In this document: positions 11,364-22,627 of the stretch, piece after piece | Layout: the number at the start of each line of letters is the position of its first letter | How positions within the stretch are numbered: position 1 is the stretch's first letter | Assembly (NCBI GenBank): GCA_000507305.1 | Contig: DF240022.1 | Location: 18,627 to 82,626 of the forward strand | Direction: 5' to 3' | From: Breviolum minutum Mf 1.05b.01 | Lineage: Eukaryota; Sar; Dinophyceae; Suessiales; Symbiodiniaceae | Length of the DNA stretch: 64,000 bases | Translations under genes and position numbers: made by a program | Notes under the pieces: model-generated | The model's input: the letters and a program-made list of their open reading frames with translations, nothing else | Database searches by the model: none | What the model was told of the DNA's origin: nothing

Positions 11364-12296
11364 GGTGATGGAGTATTGAAAAGCACAATGACAGGAATAG
11401 CCTGACTACAAGAAAATCTCGTACGCTTCCTGGAGTTTCGTGAGCTAGCAGCAACTATTTTGTTGCTTTCCTATTCATTCTCCATGAGTGGTGGTAGGTG
11501 AGGCTTTTGTATGCCAAACAGCATGCTTGGATCGAATTGAATATCTCGAACTTTCATGTGATGGAACTTCCGAAATGCAACATCTCCTTTTGCAGCTTCG
11601 TTGGCGCACAAAATCTAACTGCTCTTATCACAAGCATCGTCGACCATGTTCTTGGGAAGGTGAGCTACGTGCAGTAAATTACACATTTTGGATCGACAAG
11701 CATTTCGTGAACAACAGGCTTTTATCTTCCCAAGTTCATGTCGAACCATGTTCTGCTGCACTCATCTTTGATGAGCATAAATAGTGCCACATGTGCAAAT
11801 TGTTGGGTTCAAAAATACATCAATAAACTACGACTATTGCTTTTTGATGCTTTTTGGCATGATACTGTCTGAATCCGGTGGCTTCTGAAACAGTTCGCAC
11901 ATCCTTTGAAATCGATTGCATTTGATTGCACCTCTCAGCTCAGTCGAGGACCGATGCTGTGAAGAGTTTGAAAATTCTCCGCTTGAGGGAGCGTTTCCCG
12001 TTTCACGTCAGTGCCTTCCTTGCCCATGGTTGGAGCGCCCATGAAAGGAACTGACGGGTCAGTTCTAAACCCAGGTTGAAGTGAAACATCTGCGAAAATC
12101 TAGTAGCTATCGACGAGTCCGCCTGTGTAAGGGGAAATCTGCAGGAGTTTCTTTCTGGAAAACAATCTGATTCTTGGACGAAAGCATTCAAATACAGCGA
12201 ACCAAGTGATGTGTAGGTCTGTAATTGGCTGTAGCTTCTTGTTTTTCCATGTTTTTCCCCACGTCTTTAAAGTTGGTCTCAAAGGCAGCGTTGGTC
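11364..12296. other. No assignable gene
   Basis: Short open frames only, no domain. This is the 3' flank of PFK copy A and the 5' flank of the membrane protein gene. Confidence 0.4.
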
Positions 12297-15200
12297 TCAG
12301 GCCAAGTTGGGCTGCCCTGTGGTGGTCATCAGCCGTTCGAAGACCCTTCCTTTCAATTCCACCTCGCGCGGGAGTGGAGGTTGCAGCCCCTTACGGTTTA
12401 GCATGCAAACATGACCCACAGGGATACCTCTGTAACATGATTATTGGAAGATTTCATGCATGTTCAGGCGACCAATCAAACCAAAGCACGGCTGAAATGG
12501 ATGTGTCTTTAGAAGAAATGTGATACATCTGGCCTTGCGTGCTCCTTTGTCAACAATGGAGTGGATTGGAAGCATCACGTACCTTTCATCCACCTTTCCA
12601 ACACTGATACCTGTGTAGCCAGCCTTAGGTCTGATCCAGGACAAAGGTGCTGCATCCCCTCTACCACTCTTCCCATTTCCTACCCACCGAACTCTGCATC
12701 CAAGCATGCATGACAATATTGCCTACCCCATTTCCATCCATGCATTTCATGAGTATACGCCGATGTATTTGCTATATCAACCTAGTCATCCAAGGACCTT
12801 TCCCCGGGCAGCAAACAGTAAACACAAAAAGCCTACATACACCTCAAGCACTGCTACCTCCAAAGCCCCACACATCTCAATGCTTGCCGGGAAGCCAGTG
12901 CGGCATGCACCGCCATTTGTGCCAGGACAGAGCAATAGATGCTGTCAAAAGCATTGGCCGGCACGGCTCGAATCATGTACGTTGGATCGATGTACCTCGG
13001 CCATTTTGTGATCACCAAACTACCATAAAAAAGAGCAATCTCTGAGGCCGCACTTTTTCTAGTTTTTTCTTTTTGCTTTCGCGATTGACCACGTGGCCGC
13101 TCTATCGTTGGCAGTCTTGGCAAAAATCAACCCTGAACCTCTCACAATTCGTGAGGAAGTGCCATGGAGTTAATACTTTAATGGTCTTGTGTGAGAGGGA
13201 GTCTGAGAAACTGCGGTAGCAAATGAGTTGTAACAACAATTTCACCATTTGAAGTAACATTCCGCAGCCAGTCTCACCGCAACCCTCGGTGATAGACTAA
13301 GACCACTTGCTGTTCTTGGCACAATGGAACCGTCTCATTCACAGCTGAAATGTGCCAAAAGAACTCATGAGAAAAGCTTGCAACAGCCCCGTTATCCAAA
13401 TGTCTCCGACATCGTGCCGAGGCCGACAACTGCCAAATATCTAGCATCTAGCAGTCGCACATTCCAATTCTGCCTAGATTTTTACCGTCTGGTTCTCTTC
13501 CAATTGCATCTCTGTGTCGGTGATATCAAAGAATCCATTGTCAGAAACACCTGACGCCATGTGGATGGGCGAGACACGTATGTCATCTGGGATGAGACTT
13601 ACATCACCAAAGACCTCAGAAGGCTCCACAAGACATCTGCTCCTGGCATTTAGCCACAAAGTAACTTCAATATGAGCGTCCAGTTCTTTTGGATGTGGCT
13701 CATTGAACTTCAGATTTGATTTCAACAGAAGTTTTATTCCATTGAATTTTTGATTCTCCCATGCCAGCAACCCTCGAAGTTGCTTGAGAGCTGCTTCAAG
13801 CTCATCGGAGCATCGTTGCCTACGGTATTTGTGAAGCATCCAATGTGCCCAGAAACACACTGCTGGACACACGACTGGAAGCATATAACCCAGCATTTCA
13901 TCGCAATCTTCCTCGATGTGAACCAGCAATAAGCCGAAATACGACATGATACTAAGGACCAAAATACAACTGCTGAGCCATGTAAGTAGATGAAGTCGTC
14001 GGGCAATCACAAAGACTTGCAATAAAACATTGTCCACATGAGACTTCATTGAAGCATATCTGGGCAAGGAGATATATGTATGAAGTCCTTTTGGAAGCTC
14101 TTGCAGCACCATAGGTTCTCGATCCATCCGGTTTTGATGTACAATCTTCAGCTTATATTTGCATTTGCAAAAATTGGAGGTGTCGAGGGGCTCGGACATG
14201 GACCTACGAGCTGCACTTTCAGGTGATACCTTTCCATTTCAAACATTGGAGCCAAGGCCTGCAAAATTTTTCATGGAAAACACCAACATGTCAATGCTTG
14301 CAGCCCAAAACCATCATGTCAGGATATAGTACCATTAAGACATCATTAGACATCATTAGATACTGGTGACATCACAGGACTGTTTTTTGTGAGATGTGCT
14401 GTGGCTGTGGCAAATCACGTTTATTCTGACAAGCCAGAGTGGCCCAAGTACTCTTAAGTTGCAAGTCTTCGTCTGCCAAAATGTGTCCGGTCCTAGTTCG
14501 TCCCTTCGTTATGAAACAAAGCAATGAGCATCAGCGAAGTCACTTGATGGAGCATGGCATCTTCAAACTCTTCATATGCTTTGTGATGGCATCCTTCAAG
14601 AATGGGCCTTGGTGCTTGCCCCGGAGAATTCAACGGGCCCCCGGCTCAAAGCCCGGGTTTCAAGTTTCAGCTTACCATCTTGAAACAAAACTTGGGCAAC
14701 TTCCACTGGTATTGGGACATAACGGCAAGGAGGCCAGCATCTTGACACCCACTTGTCAACATGTCAACACCCCAGGTCTCCGTGCCCACATCTGCTAAGA
14801 CCTTGTTGCCACCTGCGTCGGTGCCTGCTGCGCTGCTGATGATGGTGTCTCCACAGCCTTCAGCGACCACAATCACCGCGTACTTCTGGCGCTTCATCAC
14901 CTGAAGTTTGCCAAGGATTCATCGACTTGGGCAGCTCCAGAATGAAAAAGAACGCTGACGACGATCAACAACAACAACGACGACAACAACAACAGCACAA
15001 TGGTCAGAGTCAATATTGGTCTTGGAAAGGAACATGTTACAAAGGATCTTGGAAAGCAAAGTATGAAAGAACACAAACTCTCCAGAACACTCCACAGATC
15101 TGTATGCTTTCCCAAAACATCCAACATACTCTACTACAGTAACAAGTTACATGGGTGGACATTGTGATGCTTTAGCACCCATGGGCGGCCCGAATGCGCA

Positions 15201-16151
15201 TCATGCCACACCCAATTCCGGAAACTACGAGTACAATTTGGGGATCCCATGCCAAATGCCTCACATACAGTAGCTGCATGGATGCACCTTTCACACTATA
15301 CCCTTCTGCCCAATCTTTGTGTGGACCTCCGTGATGTAGTCCATCAGCTTTTCTAAGTTGACATTCATCTCTGGGATGAGACATACATCAGCGTTGCGCC
15401 TGAGTTGCATAGCAGGCGAAGCAAACTGTGCCACTGCTTCAGTTTGCAGGCCGACCCTCTTCTTGCAATTTCTTTGGCGAACCATCACGCATGCGTTGTA
15501 CCTCATGTTACTATACTTTCCCTCCTGGCAACCGTTCACAGTTCTTATTCCTGAGCACCCCAAACGCAGCAATAGTGGAGAGGGCTGCAATCCATCCACA
15601 GTGACGTCCCATGAGTTTCACCAATCCAATACAGTTGGCGTTGGTGGTAGCCTCTACGTAGGCCGAGTCAATGGCCTTCCGAGCCTCGCCAGAACAGCAA
15701 GCCAGTGACGAAAGTTAGCATCTTAAAAGAGTTGACTGTTTAAGCATGGTTTAACCGGTTTAACCCTCCTCGAATTTCATTCAATGTCGGGATTCCTCCT
15801 TTCACTCGTTAAAGGAATGCCAAAACTGGTAAATCTTGGAGCCTCAGTGCATGCGGTGTCGAATCCAAAAGTTTGATCCTGCACAGTTTGAGAGTGCTGT
15901 GCAGTGAAAAATGATTTGCAAACGAAAGCTCCAAACACGAAAAGGACACTGGGAAAGGATGGGAAAGGCGCATGTCACTTAAAGATTTACTATTGATTTA
16001 CTTAGAGTGCTAGTGTGACGGCATCACTGGCAATCTGCAATCTGAGTCAAGAAGAGGCAAGGAGGTCAAATGCATGATCAAGAGATGTGGATGTCTCGCA
16101 TTCGGTCCACAAGGGTGATGTCGTTGTCGATGGTTTTTGGAACACCCACCA
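12297..16151 (-). CDS. PFK: ATP-dependent 6-phosphofructokinase, copy A (N-terminal part not located)
   Basis: Phosphorylates fructose 6-phosphate in glycolysis; plant-type PFK family. Exons on the minus strand in order: 16151-16108 ([10 protein letters not shown]), 15878-15843 ([10 protein letters not shown]), 15684-15566 ([20 protein letters not shown]), 15399-15327 ([10 protein letters not shown]), 14900-14786 ([12 protein letters not shown] to KVLADVG), then after a gap 12995-12896 ([15 protein letters not shown]), 12623-12534 ([20 protein letters not shown]) and 12362-12297 ([14 protein letters not shown], stop). Phases and lengths agree at all joins except across 14785-12996, where one or more exons (possibly SFSDSLSHK near 13200) are unresolved. 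Catalytic TIDND, the Lys before it, KLMGR and LIPE are all intact. Donors include GA (16107), GC (15842, 14785, 12895, 12533) and GT. The upstream exons with CGGLCPG and GGDG were not found between 16.2 and 19 kb, so the copy may be truncated or its N-terminus may be too diverged. Confidence 0.8.
13474..14199 (-). CDS. Intronless two-helix membrane protein, nested in PFK copy A
   Basis: An uninterrupted frame of 241 codons, ATG at 14199-14197 and TAG at 13474-13476, between two PFK copy-A exons and on the same strand. Residues 71-94 ([20 protein letters not shown]) and 101-121 ([20 protein letters not shown]) are two hydrophobic helices joined by a short acidic loop. The N-terminal 70 residues are basic and have four Cys/Lys-rich residues near position 11-15. 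The C-terminal 120 residues are soluble, charged and end in an acidic tail. No catalytic motif is visible. A likely topology has both termini on the same face. I do not recognise the family. A possible spliced-leader relict sits 45-59 bases upstream of the ATG, directly after an AG acceptor, which fits a retroposed gene. Confidence 0.65.
   Translation of the reverse strand: MSEPLDTSNFCKCKYKLKIVHQNRMDREPMVLQELPKGLHTYISLPRYASMKSHVDNVLLQVFVIARRLHLLTWLSSCILVLSIMSYFGLLLVHIEEDCDEMLGYMLPVVCPAVCFWAHWMLHKYRRQRCSDELEAALKQLRGLLAWENQKFNGIKLLLKSNLKFNEPHPKELDAHIEVTLWLNARSRCLVEPSEVFGDVSLIPDDIRVSPIHMASGVSDNGFFDITDTEMQLEENQTVKI
14244..14258 (-). other. Possible shortened spliced-leader relict
   Basis: Minus strand: GCCTTGGCTCCAATG, immediately preceded by TTTTGCAG. 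Compared with the leader core GCCATTTTGGCTC it matches completely if three bases (ATT) are deleted. Weak on its own. Confidence 0.3.
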
Positions 16152-17422
16152 CTGCACACCTCCCATGAACTCAACGTTTACCATTTGTGTTGTCCTGCTG
16201 AATCTATAAATTCTGTTGCCACGCAAGCTGAACTCTTCCAACTGTGGAATGTGTATGGTGATGTACGGTGCTTCATGTCTTTCTGCCTCATCAAACAATA
16301 TAAACAGTGAGCAAAGCTGCTAAGCTGTTGACTCATGATTGATCTCTGTCATGGAAGTAAAGGAACTCATTGCCTGAGCTCAACTGGGGGTGAGCGGTAA
16401 CACCTTCTCAGGTGGGGGGAAAAGGTGAAGGATGAGGCCATTTCTAGGGAATCAAAAATTACTATCGTTGATTCAATATGCGTGTGCAATGTGCATCAAG
16501 TGGGTGGAGAACTGGCACATCGACTGAGGATGACTGAGGACCGAACACCTTTGTGTGTTCCGTCACCTCAACATTTAAACGCATTCAAAAGGGCTTGGAC
16601 ACAAAAAAAATGAAAAACAAAGTTCAAAAGTTCATAGCTTGTTTGTGCCCTCCATCATACAGAAAAGACGTGTACGGATAAGCGCAACCATTGTTGTTGG
16701 GTAACCACATCTCAGGTCAAAAATGGCTTCTCCAAATCTCAGGCAGAGAAAGGGGAACAAATTGATGAGGGTAGTGGTCTAATCGTCTTCGGATAGCTTC
16801 TGCCTCTATAATTCCTTCTAGAGTGTTTCTCGACCTTTCTTGAAATAGTTTCTGAAAGGGAGCATACCTGACAAACCAGTACAGACCTCTACCAGGGGTA
16901 CTTCTACGAGGCAACAAAAATATATTGCATCTTCTGCCAGGTGCGGGGCAACTTATGGTCTATTAGAGTCACTTACCCCATCACTTTGTTCCTCAGGCTC
17001 TTTTTGAAATACTGCACACAAGCGTTACAGTAAATAATTGGCATCTGAATGGTTGCAAAGCATGGCGGTTTGTCAACACATTCCGAGAACATGCATTTCG
17101 GATCAAATAGTGCCGACTAGCTCCTAGTACTAGACAAAATGCTGTCACATTCCGCACATTTCCCCACCTCCACTTTCCAACAAATTTTCTGTACGTCTGG
17201 GTGCCTCCCAGTACAAAGAACTGGCGCACCTTTCGCCGTTGCATCACCTATCAGCTGCAGTGCCAGTGACTTAGTGACCACAAACAAGAAAACAGTTGCA
17301 AAAACGATGAAAACCGACCTGACACACTTCTGACAAGCGCTGCAAAGCATCTTTTTTCTTCACTCCCACCGAGGAAAATGCAGCTAGTATCATGCTAGTA
17401 TTAATTTGAAGCACTTGGCACT
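16152..17422. other. Unresolved stretch with possible minus-strand exons
   Basis: Three minus-strand segments read like coding sequence but could not be joined: about 16900-16730 (QKLFQERSRNTLEGIIEAEA, charged and helical), about 17335-17150 (a hydrophobic segment SVFIVFATVFLFVV followed by a Cys-containing stretch), and about 16275-16195 (IPQLEEFSLRGNRI, leucine-rich-repeat-like). They might be the missing N-terminus of PFK copy A, but none matches that family. Confidence 0.3.
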
Positions 17423-17492
17423 TTAGTATGGGACATCTTTGAAGATCAACAACTCCAAAGACTTGAGCTTGGGCACAACGTACTCCAGCAAC
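17423..17492 (-). CDS. Terminal exon of an unidentified gene
   Basis: After a good acceptor (TTTTCTAG) a 70-base segment encodes LLEYVVPKLKSLELLIF followed by KDVPY and a TAA stop at 17423-17425. The Leu spacing is leucine-rich-repeat-like. Upstream minus-strand segments near 17660-17580 and 18390-18310 (a hydrophobic FVGELQVINFVDVVVATF) may belong to the same gene. Function unknown. Confidence 0.3.
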
Positions 17493-19504
17493 CTAGAAAA
17501 CTTTTAACCATAGGAATTTGACACCTCTGAATCTATAAGCCATTTGGTGAGCTAATGAACTACCTTTGGAGGTGACCGAAGCGCCGAAGGATTCCCGGGC
17601 AAAACAGGTGGCAAGCAGCCACCTTTGCTACCAATGTCAGGACGCCGAGATTGTCAAGCATGGCCGGTAGGAAAAAAACCTTCAGTGTTTGGCTAGAGAT
17701 TTTGTGGCTCTGAGCAGCTCCATCTTGGGAAATACACTGCTTAGTCCTCACTTTCACTTCATCGACGGATTCGGCATCACATTGTGGCAAAAAGAGCGTG
17801 AAAACAAAAAAACAAGTGCACCACTTTGGTATAATCAAGACATGATGCCCTTTGGGCATCACGTCCAATTTCATAGGTGGATTTTGCAACTTGGTCACTG
17901 GGGAGTATTGTGCAATTAACTTGGGCGACATCCAGTAAACATAGAGTCGGCTTTGAGTTGTACATGGTTGTGCTACTACCTAGTAAAAACCGACCAGAAA
18001 AGTGCAAACACGGTGTATTAAAATGTAAAACTGTATTAACGCTTTGGATTGCTTTGACATAGTTTGTCGAATCTACATGGACAAGGATAAACAAAGCACA
18101 CTCACTAGGCACCTGCATGTTCTTACTCTACGTGACCTGATTGTGACCTGCATGTGAACACTTGGGGCCTCTGCTCTGCAAAATCCGGCCATCAAGGGTA
18201 AGCATGCACCATTGCAATGAACATGGGCACAGTTTCAAGCATTGAAGTGCTCCCAGCGACAGACCGGCAGGTGCCGGTGTGAAATCTTATATAAACTGTG
18301 GAAACTTGAAATGTTGCCACCACCACATCAACGAAATTGATCACTTGCAACTCCCCAACAAAACACGGGGACATAAGCAACCAAAACTTCCTAGATTTGA
18401 ACCATGATTTGTAGACTCTCTCTCTCGAGTCTGAATGATTTGTAGACTGTCACCGTATCATGTCACGCCGTTGTTCTAATCTTCACACATCGTCACGACT
18501 CATGGCTGAGGGTGTTGTGGTTCCCCGAGGCGTGGGAAAGCACCGATACAGGCACTGCTAGTCGTTGGAGGCCCGCACCAAAGGCTGTCATCCTGGCACG
18601 AGTCATCTTTGAACCATAGGACCGAATCATGATTAATGATTTACAGTAATCATGTTGAAATTAAAATGATGTTTAATGTTAACTTTCGCATACTTTTTCC
18701 AGAACTTTTGTTGGTCATGTGGCATGATGCGGAATTACCCATGTCATGTATATACATATATATATATATTACATACGTACATATTTTGGCAAGTTCAAAG
18801 CTGGTCGTGTCCACCAAATGTACAATATATTTTTTGATCTTTACTTGATTATACATATGAAATCAGCATCAATTCCATTAGAAACTATTCAATTCTACTA
18901 AACCATATTACATCATTTATCATGAAGCAGCTGTGCCCAGCCCCCACCTTACGGATGTGGGTCTGGCATTCTCCCCGGCAGCCAAGGTCAAGAAACCGTA
19001 GGACCTGTCCACAAATATTTGTATATTATGATTCTTGTTGAATATATCATCACATATCCATTCAAATATGGAACCACCATACTAAATACAGCATCCAATT
19101 AAACATACAACAAATTATATAGTAAGAAACATCTCTGCAAAAGTACATGAAAAATCAATGGTTTGCTTGATGACAGGTGGCTCTACGAGTCTGGATTGGT
19201 AAGCATTGCATACCAGTGTGAGGTTCCGAATGCAAAGTTAAGACAGCTTGGACAATTTAGATTTAGGTTCACTTAGCTTAATGAAGAATGATAAGTCGGA
19301 CTTCAAATTAGATCTAGCATCTATACTTAGATCTAGATATATGTATGATACGAGTAAGGCTGCCTTAGCTATGGTTGAAAATTGTATAGCTATCTTGATA
19401 TACACATATATCTTGATCACTTTGAAACATCAAAATCCCGAAGCAATTCTTTTGTTTGGCACCCCGTGCCAGTCCGAGAGTGCCCACCCCGTGCCCGGGC
19501 TCAC

Positions 19505-22412
19505 CTCTTGGCCATGCCACGGATGATCCTTTCACCCAACGTCAAGTCGGTGACCTCTTCATCTTCCTGGCACGGCAGGGGAGCATCCAAAATACAGTTG
19601 AACCCGAAGCCACCTATGAGTTAGCCCTCCTGTTAAGGGCTAAAAGATATGAGTGAGATGCTTTTGAATTCACTTTCATGGGTTGCTTTTCATGCGTGTG
19701 TGCATGCGTAAAGACTAAAATATTATATATATATATATATAAATATTCGCGATCATATCCACACAGATAATATATACACATATCTACAGCTGCATGAAAA
19801 TGCCAAATAATTGGCAGAAAGGCCTCCAAAGTAAAAATATGTCAGGTGCTTCTGTATCTCCAACTTACATGGTTACATATCATCCCACTCGCAGCTCAAC
19901 CGTTCATTTCACCCATGGCTCCAGCCTCCATGGCTTCGGCATGGCTGATCAGCAAGAGGCCCAGAGTCCGAAGATATGCATGCAAGGCACCTGTTGTTGC
20001 ACCGGGTGCCAAAAAGTAAAAGTTGGGGATGTTGGGGACATCTTCTTGAGTTTCTGAACATATTAACTGTTGTGTGCCTTACCTTTCCTAACCACAAATC
20101 AAATGACAACCAGCCTCCTTCACTCGCCGCAATAGTAGCAAAGCTCTTGGGATCTAGAAACATGAAACCTTCAGGCTGGAAAGGGGCCGAATTGAAGCAG
20201 TTTCAAGCCTTCAGGCCTAAATTCATTTGCTGGAAATGCATGGAAACTCAACTCTTTTCTTCTCATGATAAATTTTTCGAGGAACGAGTGGTGGTTTCGG
20301 CCACCAGTTGACCACGATGGTGCCATTTGGCCCAAAGAGCGAGCTCACACCTCACACAAACATCACAAACGAGATGGAGTACTAACAAATCAAGATGCGA
20401 GGGCATGTCTCGAGTCTTGGCATTTACAAACTCATTTCAGCAGATCCTCCTTCATTGAGACATTCGGAATCTTGGAAAGCTCAATGGCTAAGCGCATCGA
20501 TGACTTGATACTTATAGCCAGATCAAGCATGGAAATGCTTTCTTGGCGTTTCTTCCCTCTTTTCCCGCGGCAAGTAGGCCAGAAAGAGTACGATGTCTAG
20601 TTTCTTGCAGAATGAGGTGCTTTGGAAAAATGTCACGCACAAATTTAATGCAAACACACTTGATACACAACAAAAAACACGTCGGGACATCCCAGTAATT
20701 ACTGCATTGTCAATGCCAAGCTGCAGCCAGTTTGTTCCTTCCAGTGCTTGCCGATCTCAGTGCCCATGATGCTGTCAACCCAGTCTCAAAATCCCTACCT
20801 GATCACTCTATGCTGGCCTTTGTCAAAAATATCGCTAGGGTGAGTGAAATAGATACCAGGTAAAAGTCTCTGCAGGTCATTTATGAGCAAACATCCCCAG
20901 GGCAACATTGTGCTCGGCCACATTTGGGAGTATCGTTCCCACTGATGAAACGGCCTTCCTAGGACATGCAAACAAAATATAACAACATGCTATGAAAGGT
21001 TTGCACGAATCTGAGCATGTCACATTTGGGCAGCAGAATGCTCCAGTAGATGCACTTTCCTCCTCCTTGGATGACTAAAGCTTGGGTTTGTCAATCCCTG
21101 CCTTCAAAGCTGAGATTGTAAGTATATTCATGTGTATTGACTCTGGAAAGAATAGATAAATAAATTCATATGTGTATATAAAAAATATATATATTATATA
21201 TTATATCAATATATCATCAAAATATATCATATACCGTATGTTTCTTTTAAAGAAACGTCCTGTTCAACACGGAGACGCTTTGATCTTGGAGCACCCAAAA
21301 TCAAACCATGCGTTTTCGTTTGTTTGAAAAGCGCATCTTTGGGTGTGCCCCAAAAAAACCAACCTTTGCCCGTCCAAGGCGCTGGAAACATAGACACGTT
21401 GAGCCTCAGTGCCATCCATAAAGATATCCATCTTGGCGGCGATGATCTGACAGGGTGGATGTCTACGTAAACTTGGGGAGGCTGAGGGGAAACACGTCAA
21501 CCATGACATGATACCATGGGAATTCCATGCCTCCTCGCTAAAGCAAAAGTGGCAGAAGCGCTTCACGGCTTGAGAGATGTCATCCCCAACCTGACATGGT
21601 GCAAACACTCGTGAAAAAGATCCAAAAACCAAACAGGGTCGAAAGGGCTCAAGTCACACATTCCAAGTCCATGCGTTGCCGTGCTTCCTTTTTGGCACTT
21701 CAATCCCAGAACATGGTGAATCAATAAATATGAAAAAAAACACATCCACCAACAAACCCAACTCTTGGCTAGCAGCGCTTACCTTCAAGCACCTTTTCCA
21801 TCCGGCCTTGATGCCCGACAAAATGTGTGCACCTAGGAGTGTGTCCTGATACAACTCCTGCAGGTGCCACAGACTGCATCAATTCCAGAAGTTGTTGCAA
21901 TCTCTACTCTCTGGACCATTCGTCCTTGTTTGTGTGCTATCCTATCAAAAATCAACAGTTGGACACATACCAATCATCAAAGTCTTCAACAAGCATGTAA
22001 AAAAACACAAGGAACATGTTTCAAGAGGCAGCCATGCCCGAGTTGCGACCTCCCCAAGTGCCCAACCCTTGGCTCCTCGTGGAGCATGATGCGCAAGCTT
22101 TCCGGGATATCCTTCAGCACTGTAATCTCCTTTGGATGCCCCCAAGTTCAATGTGGAACATTGTGGAATTATGGTACATGACATGACGACTTGTAAAGCT
22201 GGAATCTACTCTAAGATTTTGCTGGGTCCAATTAGGAGCCCACTTTGAGGTTTCATGTTCATATTTTTGAGGTACATCGTACTGATTGAAATAATCTCAA
22301 ACGATGCAATTTAGTTGGATACTTCCAATCTCATCCAGTATGGCCACCACTGCTCCCTTCACCATCCCCCCCTCATGGCCTTCTCGCTCACCATCTGTGA
22401 CACGGCCTTCGC
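19505..22412 (-). CDS. Unidentified multi-exon gene (exon fragments)
   Basis: A chain of minus-strand coding-like exons: 22412-~22326 (KAVSQMVSEKAMR; MVKGAVVAILDEIG), 22129-~22065 (EITVLKDIPESLRIMLHEEP), 21857-21783 (DTLLGAHILSGIKAGWK, exact 25 codons ending at a GTAAGC donor), 21590-~21545 (VGDDISQAVKRFCHFC), 21446-~21375 (AAKMDIFMDGTEAQRVYVSS), ~20950-20890 (SVGTILPNVAEHNVALGMF), ~20510-20430 (SSMRLAIELSKIPNVSMKED), ~20165-20085 (DPKSFATIAASEGGWLSFD) and ~19630-19505 (EVTDLTLGERIIRGMAKR, ending at a GTGAGC donor). All are on the same strand and in the order of one soluble protein of several hundred residues. In the first exon a run of seven G puts its two halves in different frames, which may be a sequencing slip. 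I do not recognise the protein. Not all fragments need belong to one gene. Confidence 0.4.
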
Positions 22413-22627
22413 CTTGCAAAACTGACGGATCTGGCACCATAGATCGGAAGAGACTTTCCTTAGGCAAAAACAAACGGACATCACAAATCCAACAAAAAAA
22501 ACTAACAAAGGACCCAAGGACCCCAGGATTGACACGAGTACCTATACAATCATCCCAATCTTTTCTTTTCTTCGCACTTTTTTCTTTTTCGCAATCTCAT
22601 TCTCTACCTGCTGGGCGTTCTCATCCA

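Noticed and set aside
16195..16275. Leucine-rich-repeat-like segment IPQLEEFSLRGNRI next to PFK copy A
   Set aside because: A single repeat-sized match without flanking repeats, ending less than 50 bases before a secure PFK exon in another frame; not enough to call a gene.
17580..17620. CHLFCPGI as a possible copy-A equivalent of CGGLCPGL
   Set aside because: Only CPG and one Cys are kept, no neighbouring PFK motif follows, and a terminal exon of another gene seems to lie just downstream.
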